From positions 1 to 34,004 of the forward strand of contig JAUZPN010000011.1 in assembly GCA_030705885.1 (NCBI GenBank): a stretch of DNA of 34,004 bases, read 5' to 3'. Under the pieces are notes generated by a model, which searched no databases, was not told where the DNA came from, and was given only the letters and a program-made list of their open reading frames with translations. Shown in pieces: positions 1 to 7,005 of this stretch. Position 1 is the first letter of the stretch. Each line of letters opens with the position of its first letter. Position numbers and translations under genes: made by a program. This stretch comes from Bacillota bacterium. GTDB lineage: Bacteria; Bacillota; Clostridia; Clostridiales; Clostridiaceae.

Positions 1-473
1 ATCAGCTTAAAATCTGATGCATTATTTAAATCTATACCACAAGCTTTGTTAAATAACTTATAAAATGTTGATGCAGTATATTTACTTAATAAAGTTTCTT
101 TTCCTCTGCTTGATTTTATTCCTTCTACGACATCATAACCTTGCTCACTCCAAAGTTGTACCATCTGTGGAATCAATTCTGGTGGATGTTGTAAATCTGC
201 ATCAAGTATAATACATGCATCGTTATTAAAATTATCCAATCCAGCACAAAGGGCAGGTTCCTTTCCGAAATTTCGGCTAAATGAGATAATTGATATGTTA
301 TTAAAATCATTACTTAATCGCTGCAACTCGTTCCAGGTGTTGTCAGATGAACCATCGTTTATTAAAATGAAGTCATGATCTATTTTATGTTTTTGTAAAA
401 TAGACATTACTTTTACTACATTATTGTATATTTGCTCTCCTTCATTATATATGGGCATAAGTACGGAAATCAT
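1..473 (-). CDS. Family 2 glycosyltransferase, GtrB/DPM1-like (5' part only)
   Basis: The minus-strand reading frame starts with ATG at 473 behind a good AGAGGTGA ribosome binding site and runs off the left edge after about 157 residues. The protein opens MISVLMPIYNEGEQI, the start of a GT-A fold. It continues with ILINDGSSDNT (nucleotide-sugar binding), FSRNFGKEPAL, and ILDADLQHPPE, which contains the DxD-type metal-binding motif. The SFSRNFGKE and DADLQHPPE signatures are typical of the polyprenyl-phosphate sugar transferase branch (GtrB, YkcC, DPM1). These load a sugar from a nucleotide donor onto a lipid carrier at the inner face of the membrane. The C-terminal membrane helices that would confirm this branch lie outside the window. 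The gene is divergent from the ABC operon that begins at 875. Family is certain; acceptor and donor are unknown. Confidence 0.88.
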   Translation of the reverse strand, partial: MISVLMPIYNEGEQIYNNVVKVMSILQKHKIDHDFILINDGSSDNTWNELQRLSNDFNNISIISFSRNFGKEPALCAGLDNFNNDACIILDADLQHPPELIPQMVQLWSEQGYDVVEGIKSSRGKETLLSKYTASTFYKLFNKACGIDLNNASDFKL

Positions 474-560
474 AAAATCACCTCTTACGTTTTTACTGTT
501 TATTTTATACCATTATGTTGATAAATTATAACATATTTATATTGTCTTCACAAGGTAGAT

Positions 561-594
561 GTAGGTAGTAGGTAGGGACGGTTAACATGTTAAC
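561..594 (+). repeat. REP-like copy 1 (plus orientation) with abutting 7-bp duplication
   Basis: GGGACGGTTAACATGTTAAC lies at 575-594. The unit GTAGGTA is present twice in perfect tandem (561-567, 568-574) and touches the first G of the motif. The inverted partner is at 761-773, so the pair could frame a roughly 200-bp unit that also contains R2 copy 1. Confidence 0.8.
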
Positions 595-695
595 TATCCT
601 CGGTCACAAAGTTCTATTAAATTTACAAAAGAAGTTTCTCATTGCTACCTTTTACAAATTAATTGGAACTAAATATGATTAAGAAAAGTATATTT
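594..695 (+). repeat. R2 dispersed palindromic element, copy 1
   Basis: The element begins CTATCCTCGGTCACAAAG and ends near GGAACTAAATATGAT followed by a GAAAAGTATA tail. AGTTC near the left end can pair with GGAACT near the right end, and AAATT with AATTA inside. It lies between the outward-facing REP pair 575/773. The rest of the 401-bp gap between the glycosyltransferase and the ABC operon is AT-rich and holds nothing else recognised before the promoter. Confidence 0.65.
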
Positions 696-760
696 TAACT
701 TTTTACCTTTTAAGACATTAGTAACAAGTAATAATAAAACTAATATTTAAAATAAAAAAA

Positions 761-787
761 TGTTAACCGTCCCTTGTTTTTTGTTTT
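761..787 (-). repeat. REP-like copy 2 (minus orientation) with abutting 7-bp duplication
   Basis: TGTTAACCGTCCC lies at 761-773, the inverse of the motif at 575. TTGTTTT occurs twice in perfect tandem at 774-780 and 781-787, immediately next to the CCC end. As in all minus copies it is preceded by an A-run (AATAAAAAAA). Confidence 0.8.
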
Positions 788-790
788 CTA

Positions 791-846
791 TTGACCACAT
801 GGTCAAGAAGTGATATTATATACCTATGTAATGACCAAGTGGTCAT
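791..846 (+). promoter_or_regulatory. Promoter of the ABC/TetR operon with two TetR-type operators
   Basis: The -35 TTGACC (791-796) and -10 TATTAT (814-819) are separated by exactly 17 bp. Two palindromes of the same form overlap this promoter: TTGACCACATGGTCAA at 791-806 covers the -35, and ATGACCAAGTGGTCAT at 831-846 lies just past the expected transcription start. Their centres are 40 bp apart. The shared half-site TGACCA, with a 2-bp spacer, is typical of TetR-family operators. A TetR gene closes the operon, so autorepression with ligand-released export is the natural reading. The ribosome binding site GGGAGG follows at 861-866. Confidence 0.8.
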
Positions 847-874
847 TAAAATTTCATATAGGGAGGATAAAATA

Positions 875-1795
875 ATGATTGTCATTGAAACAAATCACTT
901 ATGCAAGAGATACGGAAAAGATAGAGGAATAATAGATGTAAACCTAGCAGTTAAACAAGGTGAAACCTTTGGATTCATAGGTCCAAATGGTGCAGGAAAA
1001 TCTACAACAATACGAACACTACTGAATTTTATATTTCCAACTTCCGGAGAGGCTAAAATAAATGGACTTGATTGTATTAAGAATAGCAAAAAAATACGAC
1101 AGATAATAGGATATCTTCCAAGTGAAGTTAATTATTATGATGATATGAATGCTGGGCAGCTATTTAAGTATTCATCAAATTTTTATAAGAAGGATTGTAC
1201 AAAAAGAATAAATGAACTTTGTGAAATTTTTCAAGTTGATAAGTCTAAAAAAGTAGGTGAAATGTCACTTGGAAATAAAAAGAAGGTTGGTATAGTACAA
1301 GCACTTTTACATGAACCTGAAATATTAATTTTTGATGAGCCAACAAGTGGGTTAGATCCTCTTATGCAAAAGATGTTTTTTAACGTTTTGAAGGAGCAAA
1401 ATAAAAAAGGAACTACTATATTTTTTTCATCACACATTTTAAGTGAGGTTCAAGAAATTTGCAGCAGGGTTGCAATTATAAAGGAAGGTAAAATCTTAAA
1501 AACTGATGAAGTATCAGTCCTTAGAAATTCGCAGTTTAAGAAAATAATGATATGTCTTTCAGAAGAGAACATAATTGATATTTCTGAAATTAATATAGAT
1601 GGTGCTGTTAATATAAAAATAGAACAAGACAAGAAAAATACAATTACATTTTTGTATACTGGCAAAATTGATGACTTACTTTATAATCTGCATAAATTAA
1701 AATTAAGTAACTTGTTAATTGAAGAACCATCACTTGAGGAGATATTCATGCATTATTATGAGAAAGAAGAGGTGAAAAATGATGAACTTATTTAA
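875..1795 (+). CDS. ABC transporter ATP-binding protein (ABC-2 type exporter)
   Basis: This 306-residue ATPase powers the permease encoded next to it. Walker A is GPNGAGKST at residues 36-44, the signature is the variant MSLGNKKK, Walker B is ILIFDEPTSGLD and the switch histidine is in FFSSHILSEVQ. The last 90 or so residues form the variable C-terminal region common to CcmA/YhaQ-type antibiotic exporter ATPases. I place the start at ATG 875 behind GGGAGGATAAAATA. An open frame reaches back to a TTG at 791, but that codon lies inside the promoter -35 and operator and cannot be the start. The gene overlaps the permease by 17 bp, so the two are translationally coupled. The substrate is unknown; toxic amphiphiles or antibiotics are typical for this arrangement with a TetR regulator. 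Confidence 0.92.
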   Translation: MIVIETNHLCKRYGKDRGIIDVNLAVKQGETFGFIGPNGAGKSTTIRTLLNFIFPTSGEAKINGLDCIKNSKKIRQIIGYLPSEVNYYDDMNAGQLFKYSSNFYKKDCTKRINELCEIFQVDKSKKVGEMSLGNKKKVGIVQALLHEPEILIFDEPTSGLDPLMQKMFFNVLKEQNKKGTTIFFSSHILSEVQEICSRVAIIKEGKILKTDEVSVLRNSQFKKIMICLSEENIIDISEINIDGAVNIKIEQDKKNTITFLYTGKIDDLLYNLHKLKLSNLLIEEPSLEEIFMHYYEKEEVKNDELI

Positions 1796-2582
1796 GAGGG
1801 AATTAAGGCAAGGATTAACAGGATTTTTAGTTTGGAGCATAACTTTAGGAATTTTAATATTTTTTACTATGAGTATATTTCCTTCTGTTTCAAGTAGCAA
1901 CATTGAATTAAATCAATATATAAAAAGTCTTCCAACTTCCATGGCTAAAGCATTAAGTCTTAATAATTTGAACATGTCGGACATGCTAAGTTTTTATAAT
2001 AGTTGCATAGGTATTTATATTATTTTATGTGCTGCAATTTATGCCATGCTTTTTGGGACAGGAATAATATCAAAAGAAATTAATGATAAGACTGTAGAAT
2101 TTTTACAATCAAAACCTATAACAAGAAGTTCAATAATAACACAAAAACTTATACCACGAATTTTTTATGTAATTGCTCTTAATATGCTCTTATTTTTAAT
2201 GACTTATTTTTCATTTGAACATGTAAAAAAATCTGATTATTCCATAGAAAAACTGCTTCTAATCTTTATAGGATATACTATTATTGAGATAACTTTTGTG
2301 AGTCTAGGATTGTTTTTATCACTAATTATTAAAAATAAAAAAATATCAACAAATTTAAGTATTTGGACTGTATTTGGAATGTATCTTTTATATATACTTG
2401 CTGGAATTTCAGATAAGTTTTCATATTTAAAATGTTTTACACCCTTTAAATATGCTGATGCATCAGATATAATAGCTGATGGAAAGCTTAAAGCAGTGTA
2501 TATTATTATACTTACTATTGTTAATATGATTTTAATAGGTGTATCATATATAATATACAACCATAAGGACATATCAGTTTAA
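1779..2582 (+). CDS. ABC-2 type permease subunit
   Basis: The 267-residue protein is very hydrophobic with about six membrane segments, the layout of ABC-2 permeases. The first segment follows a short basic N-terminus (MMNLFKRELRQG) and starts near FLVWSITLGILIFF. The next are around YIILCAAIYAML, YVIALNMLLFLM, LLIFIGYTIIEI, WTVFGMYLLYIL and VYIIILTIVNMI. The sequence KEINDKTVEFLQSKPITRSSI between segments 2 and 3 is the usual cytoplasmic coupling region. Translation starts at ATG 1779 or, better spaced from GAGGTG (1769-1774), ATG 1782. It forms the membrane half of an exporter with the upstream ATPase. The ligand cannot be read from the sequence. Confidence 0.9.
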   Translation: MMNLFKRELRQGLTGFLVWSITLGILIFFTMSIFPSVSSSNIELNQYIKSLPTSMAKALSLNNLNMSDMLSFYNSCIGIYIILCAAIYAMLFGTGIISKEINDKTVEFLQSKPITRSSIITQKLIPRIFYVIALNMLLFLMTYFSFEHVKKSDYSIEKLLLIFIGYTIIEITFVSLGLFLSLIIKNKKISTNLSIWTVFGMYLLYILAGISDKFSYLKCFTPFKYADASDIIADGKLKAVYIIILTIVNMILIGVSYIIYNHKDISV

Positions 2583-2639
2583 TAGTTATTTATAAAATTG
2601 AATTGTTATATTGTATAAACTTACGATGAGGTGATATAC

Positions 2640-3266
2640 TTGTACGAAAACTTTGAAAAACTTCCATTTGAGAAAAGAAAAAGAATTATAGATGTATGTA
2701 TAGAAGAATTTGGCGATAAAGGATATACTAATGCATCAACAAATACAATAGTAAAAAATGCAGGCATATCAAAGGGGACGCTTTTTAACTATTTTGATAA
2801 TAAAAAAAATCTTTTTCTTTTTATACTTGATTATACAACTGATTATTATGTTGATTTTATGATAAGAGAAATGAAAGTAAATAGCTCTGACTTTTTTAAA
2901 AGAGTTCTTGATTGGGCTGAACTTAAAATAAAAGTATCTTTAAATGAACCTTTAATATATAGGTTTTTTATTACAGCATATACAAATATACCAGATGAAT
3001 TAAATCAAGATATTTCAGAGAGATATAAGAAACTCTCTGAGAAAGGTTTATTCCTTGCTTTGGATGGAATAGATTATTCAAAATTCAGGGATGATATAGA
3101 CAAGCAAAAAACTATAGAACTTTTATTAATAATCCTAACCAATTTACCCAAAGAAGATATAAATAAGTTGGGTCTAAGCGATGATAAGGGGTTAAATACT
3201 ATAAATGAGAGATTTGAAAAATTAAAGGAATACGTTGATATTTTATGTAAGGTATTTTACAAATAA
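2640..3266 (+). CDS. TetR/AcrR family transcriptional regulator
   Basis: About 208 residues. The N-terminal helix-turn-helix is clear: RIIDVCIEEFGDKGYTNAST, then IVKNAGISKGTLFNYFDNKK, the classic TetR recognition helix region. The C-terminal two thirds is the variable ligand-binding domain. I prefer the TTG start at 2640, because the ribosome binding site GAGGTGAT (2628-2635) sits at the right distance; the alternative GTG 2631 is inside that site. Third gene of the operon, 57 bp after the permease. The two palindromes at 791 and 831 are the obvious operators, so it probably represses its own operon until an exported compound binds. The protein-operator link is inferred from proximity and symmetry. 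Confidence 0.9.
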   Translation: MYENFEKLPFEKRKRIIDVCIEEFGDKGYTNASTNTIVKNAGISKGTLFNYFDNKKNLFLFILDYTTDYYVDFMIREMKVNSSDFFKRVLDWAELKIKVSLNEPLIYRFFITAYTNIPDELNQDISERYKKLSEKGLFLALDGIDYSKFRDDIDKQKTIELLLIILTNLPKEDINKLGLSDDKGLNTINERFEKLKEYVDILCKVFYK

Positions 3267-3288
3267 ATACGTTTGTCTCGTTCGTTTA

Positions 3289-3307
3289 GGGACGGTTAAC
3301 ATGTTAA
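3289..3307 (+). repeat. REP-like copy 3 (solo)
   Basis: GGGACGGTTAACATGTTAA lies 22 bp after the TetR stop. No inverted partner was found within the following gap. This is the only copy without a clear tandem duplication on its outer side (only a weak TCGTTCGTT). The rest of the 390-bp gap 3267-3656 is AT-rich without recognised features except the hairpin at 3614. Confidence 0.75.
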
Positions 3308-3613
3308 TTGTAAATGATAATATATACAGCTTTAAGAATTAATTAAGTTTATGTATTTATTGACTTTACAAAATTTAGATGTTACAATTAATTCATCTTA
3401 TGAAAGTTAAGAGGAAGATTATTATGTAATAAGTAGATTTATCTAAGCAGAATTAGCGGAATTAAAGTTGTAAATTCATAAAAAATGCTATTTTTATGAG
3501 TCTATTTTTTATATTCTTGTTTAGTTTTGAGATAATTTACTTTTTATAACCATAATAATTACCTTAAAAAGAATATATCTTTTAGGTTTATTAGTGTTGT
3601 GAAAAGATTAATT

Positions 3614-3633
3614 TGCAGCACTTTTTTGCTGCA
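3614..3633 (+). promoter_or_regulatory. Hairpin just upstream of the RNA ligase start
   Basis: TGCAGCA (3614-3620) and TGCTGCA (3627-3633) form a perfect 7-bp stem with loop CTTTTT, ending 10 bp before the AGGAG ribosome binding site (3643-3647). It could affect mRNA stability or initiation of the RNA-repair operon. Its role is unproven. Confidence 0.4.
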
Positions 3634-3656
3634 TAAATTTAAAGGAGATGACTTTT

Positions 3657-4454
3657 ATGGAATTAATTTATAAATATCCAAGAACCCCTCATCTTGAAGG
3701 TTCAAGACTTCAGCAGGGAGATGAGAATTTAAATAGCATAAAATTTGAAAATATTAAAAATAAATTTTGTGTACTTGAGGAAAAAGTAGATGGAGCTAAT
3801 TGTGGGATTAGCTTTGATAAAAATGGAAAAATGTATTTACAAAGCAGAGGACATTTTTTAAATGGTGGTTATGGAGAAGCTCAATTTAATTTGTTCAAAA
3901 CTTGGGCAAATATATTTAAGTATAGTCTGTGGGAAATTTTAAGTGATAGATATGTTATGTATGGTGAGTGGCTTTATGCTAAACATACTGTATTTTATGA
4001 TGAATTGAATCATTATTTTATGGAATTTGATATATTTGATAAGGTTGAACAAAAGTTTTTAAACACTAAAAGAAGAAGAGAGATTCTTAAGAAATACTTT
4101 TTTATAAAGTCAGTACTGGTTTTAAAGAAAGGAATAATTACAAGCAAGAATGAAATTACATCAGCATTATTGAAGTCAAATTTTAAATCGGATAAGTGGC
4201 AGGAGAATCTAGAGAAAACTTGCAGTGAATTAGGATTATCTTATGAAATTGCAAAAAAGCAAACGGATTGTACTGATTTAATGGAAGGTATATATATTAA
4301 GGTAGAAGATGATAATTATGTTATTAATAGAATGAAGTATGTAAGAGCTTCGTTTTTAAATACAATTTTGGATTCTGAAACTCATTGGGCTAATAGACCC
4401 ATAATCCCTAATAAATTAAAGTTAGGAATAGATATTTTTTCTGAGGAAGTGTAG
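3657..4454 (+). CDS. ATP-dependent RNA ligase, Rnl2-like
   Basis: 265 residues, about the size of a stand-alone nucleotidyltransferase core. The adenylation motif I is EEKVDGAN with the predicted AMP-accepting lysine at K43. Further motifs are QSRG (Ia-like, near 62-65), FMEFDIFDK (III/IIIa), MEGIYIKVEDD (IV) and RMKYVR (V). This is a complete covalent nucleotidyltransferase core that should seal 3'-OH to 5'-phosphate ends of RNA or nicked duplexes using ATP. The N-terminal segment KYPRTPHLEGSRLQQGDE precedes motif I. Start is ATG 3657, 9 bp after AGGAG; ATG 3648 directly follows the ribosome binding site and is too close. The next gene, 4 bp downstream, is HD-Pnk, which prepares ends for exactly this reaction, so the two form a heal-and-seal pathway. 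Natural substrate (cleaved tRNA, rRNA or DNA) is unknown. Confidence 0.88.
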   Translation: MELIYKYPRTPHLEGSRLQQGDENLNSIKFENIKNKFCVLEEKVDGANCGISFDKNGKMYLQSRGHFLNGGYGEAQFNLFKTWANIFKYSLWEILSDRYVMYGEWLYAKHTVFYDELNHYFMEFDIFDKVEQKFLNTKRRREILKKYFFIKSVLVLKKGIITSKNEITSALLKSNFKSDKWQENLEKTCSELGLSYEIAKKQTDCTDLMEGIYIKVEDDNYVINRMKYVRASFLNTILDSETHWANRPIIPNKLKLGIDIFSEEV

Positions 4455-4458
4455 TTTT

Positions 4459-5550
4459 ATGGATATTGAAAAGTTTGTAATACAAAATAACTATAATTTC
4501 AAGGAAATAGCAAAAAAATTTAATATTATTGATAAGCTTAATGAAGTTCAGCAAAATCCTAAGTATCATGGTGAAGGTAATGTTTATAATCATACTGAAT
4601 TAGTCTGCAGTGAAGTTTTAAAGCTTAATGAATGGCAGGAGTTAAACGATAGAGAAAAAGTTATTTTATATATTTCAGCATTATTCCACGATATTGGCAA
4701 GCCTTTTACCACGCGGGAAGAAGCAGGAGAAGTAGTTTCACCTAAGCATGGTTTAAAAGGTGCTAAAATATTTAGAGATTTAGCATATAGAGAGTATGAA
4801 ATTGATTCAAATATAAGAGAACAAATAGCAGCAATAATCAGGTACCATGGCTTGCCATTAAATTTTCTTGATAGACAAAATATTGATTATGATCTTATAA
4901 AGACAGCAGAGATTACAAATATGAAACTTCTTTATTTACTAGCAAAGTGTGATTTACTGGGAAGGTATTGCCAGGATAAAGAGCTATTACTTGACAAAGT
5001 TATGTATTTTAAATTATATTCGGAGGAATTAAGATGTTTTTATGGCCATAAAAAGTTTAAGAATGATTATACAAGATTTCTATATTTTGCAGAAAATAAA
5101 GTTAGGTATGATGCAGAAATTTTTGATAATAGAAAATTTGAAGTTATAATCATGGTTGGACTTCCTTTATCAGGAAAGGACACTTATATAAATAATAACT
5201 TTAAGAAATTAAAAGTAATATCATTAGATGATATTAGAGAAGAACTTAAAATTTCATCTAATAAGGATTTTGGTCAAGTTGCAGCTGTTGCATTTAGCAG
5301 GGCAAAGGAACTTTTAAGAAAAAGAGAAGGCTTTGTTTGGAATGCTACTAATTTGAGAAGAGAAAACAGGCAGAAGCTGATAAGGTTATTTAACTCTTAT
5401 GAGGCAAAAATAAAATTTATTTATTTAGAAATTCCTTATAAAGAGTTGATTTCAAGAAGTAAATTAAGAGAAAGATATGTGCCAATTGAAGCTATAAATA
5501 AAATGATAAAAAATATGGATATGCTTGAAGGTGAGGAATTAGACAATTAA
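4459..5550 (+). CDS. HD-Pnk: HD-domain 2',3'-phosphoesterase fused to 5'-OH polynucleotide kinase
   Basis: 363 residues with two enzymatic domains. Residues 1-200 form an HD phosphohydrolase: H45, the doublet H77-D78 in LFHDIGKP, H97, H130 in RYHG and D165 are candidate metal ligands. Residues 225-363 form a P-loop kinase of the T4 Pnk/zeta class: GLPLSGKDT at 234-242, SLDDIR near 255, and lid arginines in RSKLRERY. This is the architecture described for Runella slithyformis HD-Pnk, which removes 2',3'-cyclic or 3'-phosphate and phosphorylates 5'-OH ends, and which is often encoded beside a ligase. Here it starts 4 bp after the RNA ligase stop, with its GAGGAAG site inside the ligase gene. 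The activity assignment follows the family; the biological trigger is unknown. Confidence 0.88.
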   Translation: MDIEKFVIQNNYNFKEIAKKFNIIDKLNEVQQNPKYHGEGNVYNHTELVCSEVLKLNEWQELNDREKVILYISALFHDIGKPFTTREEAGEVVSPKHGLKGAKIFRDLAYREYEIDSNIREQIAAIIRYHGLPLNFLDRQNIDYDLIKTAEITNMKLLYLLAKCDLLGRYCQDKELLLDKVMYFKLYSEELRCFYGHKKFKNDYTRFLYFAENKVRYDAEIFDNRKFEVIIMVGLPLSGKDTYINNNFKKLKVISLDDIREELKISSNKDFGQVAAVAFSRAKELLRKREGFVWNATNLRRENRQKLIRLFNSYEAKIKFIYLEIPYKELISRSKLRERYVPIEAINKMIKNMDMLEGEELDN

Positions 5551-5554
5551 GACA

Positions 5555-5634
5555 GCTAGCAGCTAGGTAGCAGCTAGGTAGCAGCTAGGTAGCAGCTAGG
5601 TAGCAGCTAGGTAGCAGCTAGGGACGGTTAACAT
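5555..5634 (+). repeat. REP-like copy 4 with five-copy 11-bp tandem array
   Basis: The unit GGTAGCAGCTA occurs five times without error at 5566-5620, preceded by one copy with a single mismatch (5555-5565). It abuts GGGACGGTTAACAT at 5621-5634. The array starts 4 bp after the HD-Pnk stop codon. This is the largest of the duplications found next to the REP motif. Eleven-bp units without spacers exclude a CRISPR. Confidence 0.85.
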
Positions 5635-5643
5635 TTTATTGTG

Positions 5644-5712
5644 ACATTGAACATTGAACAGTTAGAACAGTTAGGGACGGTTAACATGTTATTATTGACC
5701 GTCCTTTTTTAT
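5644..5712 (+). repeat. REP-like copy 5 with nested duplications; terminator-like hairpin
   Basis: GGGACGGTTAACAT lies at 5674-5687. Directly before it GAACAGTTA is duplicated (5656-5673), and before that ACATTGA is duplicated (5644-5657). The copy is followed by a degenerate inverse half, TTGACCGTCC (5696-5705), and a T-rich run to about 5712. GGACGGT/ACCGTCC can pair, so this could end the RNA-repair transcript. Confidence 0.7.
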
Positions 5713-5772
5713 TTTTTAGGATATCAGTAACAATTAATTATAAAATTGATTATAAAATAAAAAATATAAAAA

Positions 5773-5798
5773 TGTTAACCGTCCCTTTTTCCCTTTTT
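5773..5798 (-). repeat. REP-like copy 6 (minus orientation) with 8-bp duplication
   Basis: TGTTAACCGTCCC lies at 5773-5785. CCCTTTTT is present twice in tandem (5783-5790, 5791-5798), sharing the CCC end of the motif. It is the closest copy to the RAYT gene, which starts 76 bp further on. Together with copies 4 and 5 it accounts for most of the 323-bp gap 5551-5873; a TATAAT at 5833-5838 may be the -10 of the RAYT promoter, without a clear -35. Confidence 0.75.
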
Positions 5799-5873
5799 AT
5801 TTATTAGGTGGTTAAAGAATTCTATTTATGGATATAATTCAAAACAGATTAATATTTAAAGAGGTGTTGATTT

Positions 5874-6800
5874 ATGCCAAGAACAGCAAGAAAAAAAGAA
5901 GAAAGTGGAATATATCATGTTATGGCAAGGAGCATAAGTGAAATTTTATTATTTAAAACAGAGGATGATAAGAAAAAGTATTTAATGATTATAAAAGAAT
6001 ATCAAAAGATATTTAATTTTGTTATTTATGCTTATTGTATTATGGATAATCATGTTCATTTAATTATTTATTCTAATGGTGCTGATATTTCAAAAATTAT
6101 GCATTGCATCAATTTTAAATATGCTATGTATTTTAATAAAAAGTATGATAGGCATGGACATCTTTTTCAAGATAGGTTTAAGAGCAAGGTTGTAAATGAT
6201 GATAGATATTTAATTGCATTATCAGCATATATTCATAATAATCCAGTAGATGTTAATGGATATGAAAATAATCCAGAAAGCTATAGGTATTCAAGTTTAG
6301 GTTTATATTTGGGATTAAGAAAAGATGAATTTAATATTGTAAATAAAAAATTTATTTTAGATATATTTGATGAAGATAAAAATAAAGCGAAGAGAAGATA
6401 TTTTGAGTTTATAACAAAATCAACTGCTAGTAATTTAGAAGATGTAGAAAATATGAATATTGAATTTGATAATGATAAAAGTGAATATCGAAGTGAAAAA
6501 ACTATATTGATAAGAAACTATAAAATTGAAGATATAATACAATACGTAGTAGATAAATTTGCAATAAAGAAGTCATTAATTTATATAAAGTGCCAAAGGA
6601 AAACTACAAAAATAAAAGGTGCACTTATTCTTTTGCTTAGAAATTTATGTAATATGAGCTGCAAAGATATATGTAGTACATTAGGAAATATAACAAGTTC
6701 TAGAGTTTCAAAATTGTGCAGTATTGGAGTAGAATTTATAAGCAATGATGATAAATATAGTGATATTGTAGATGGATTTTTGAAATGCTATAGCCATTAA
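5874..6800 (+). CDS. REP-associated tyrosine transposase (RAYT), Y1/HUH family
   Basis: 308 residues. The N-terminal 160 residues are the Y1 transposase-like domain: the start PRTARKKEESGIYHVMAR, the HUH metal motif at H60-V61-H62 in MDNHVHLII, a tyrosine-rich helix (KYAMYFNKKY, 82-91) expected to hold the nucleophile, and GHLFQDRFKS and YIHNNPV (119-125), the hallmarks of RAYTs. Residues from about 215 resemble the DnaA C-terminal helix-turn-helix fused to many Firmicute RAYTs (ILLLRNLCNMSCKDICSTLG). RAYTs are usually single-copy, do not move like insertion sequences, and act on short palindromic REP sequences. GGGACGGTTAACA copies sit directly upstream and at three other places in the first 9.1 kb. 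Start ATG 5874 follows GAGGTG. Family is near certain; REP partnership is inferred from proximity. Confidence 0.9.
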   Translation: MPRTARKKEESGIYHVMARSISEILLFKTEDDKKKYLMIIKEYQKIFNFVIYAYCIMDNHVHLIIYSNGADISKIMHCINFKYAMYFNKKYDRHGHLFQDRFKSKVVNDDRYLIALSAYIHNNPVDVNGYENNPESYRYSSLGLYLGLRKDEFNIVNKKFILDIFDEDKNKAKRRYFEFITKSTASNLEDVENMNIEFDNDKSEYRSEKTILIRNYKIEDIIQYVVDKFAIKKSLIYIKCQRKTTKIKGALILLLRNLCNMSCKDICSTLGNITSSRVSKLCSIGVEFISNDDKYSDIVDGFLKCYSH

Positions 6801-6953
6801 ATAAATATTAACTTAATTATTATAAGAAAGTTTATAAACAAAAGATTATTAATAATTTTATATTTTCTAAATTTCAAATTCTTAATATCTAATCTTTGAT
6901 AATTATACCTAATTTCCTGAATTTCTATAATTCCCGGTTTTTTATTAAATAAA

Positions 6954-6982
6954 TTTTGAACCTTTTACTTAGATGAATACTC
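6954..6982 (+). promoter_or_regulatory. Possible ECF-type promoter of the sigma gene
   Basis: TTTTGAACCTTTT with core TGAACC at 6957-6962 resembles the TGAAAC-T-rich -35 recognised by many ECF sigma factors. A plausible -10 (TACTC region, 6978-6982) follows about 16 bp later, upstream of the ribosome binding site. If real, the sigma factor would drive its own operon. Confidence 0.3.
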
Positions 6983-7005
6983 TTATATGTGAAAGGAGGA
7001 GATGT

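Noticed and set aside
791-874. Upstream extension of the ABC ATPase from a TTG at 791
   Set aside because: The TTG is part of the promoter -35 and first operator; a strong ribosome binding site serves ATG 875.
5555-5620. CRISPR-like array
   Set aside because: Eleven-bp head-to-tail units without spacers; a simple tandem duplication attached to a REP copy.
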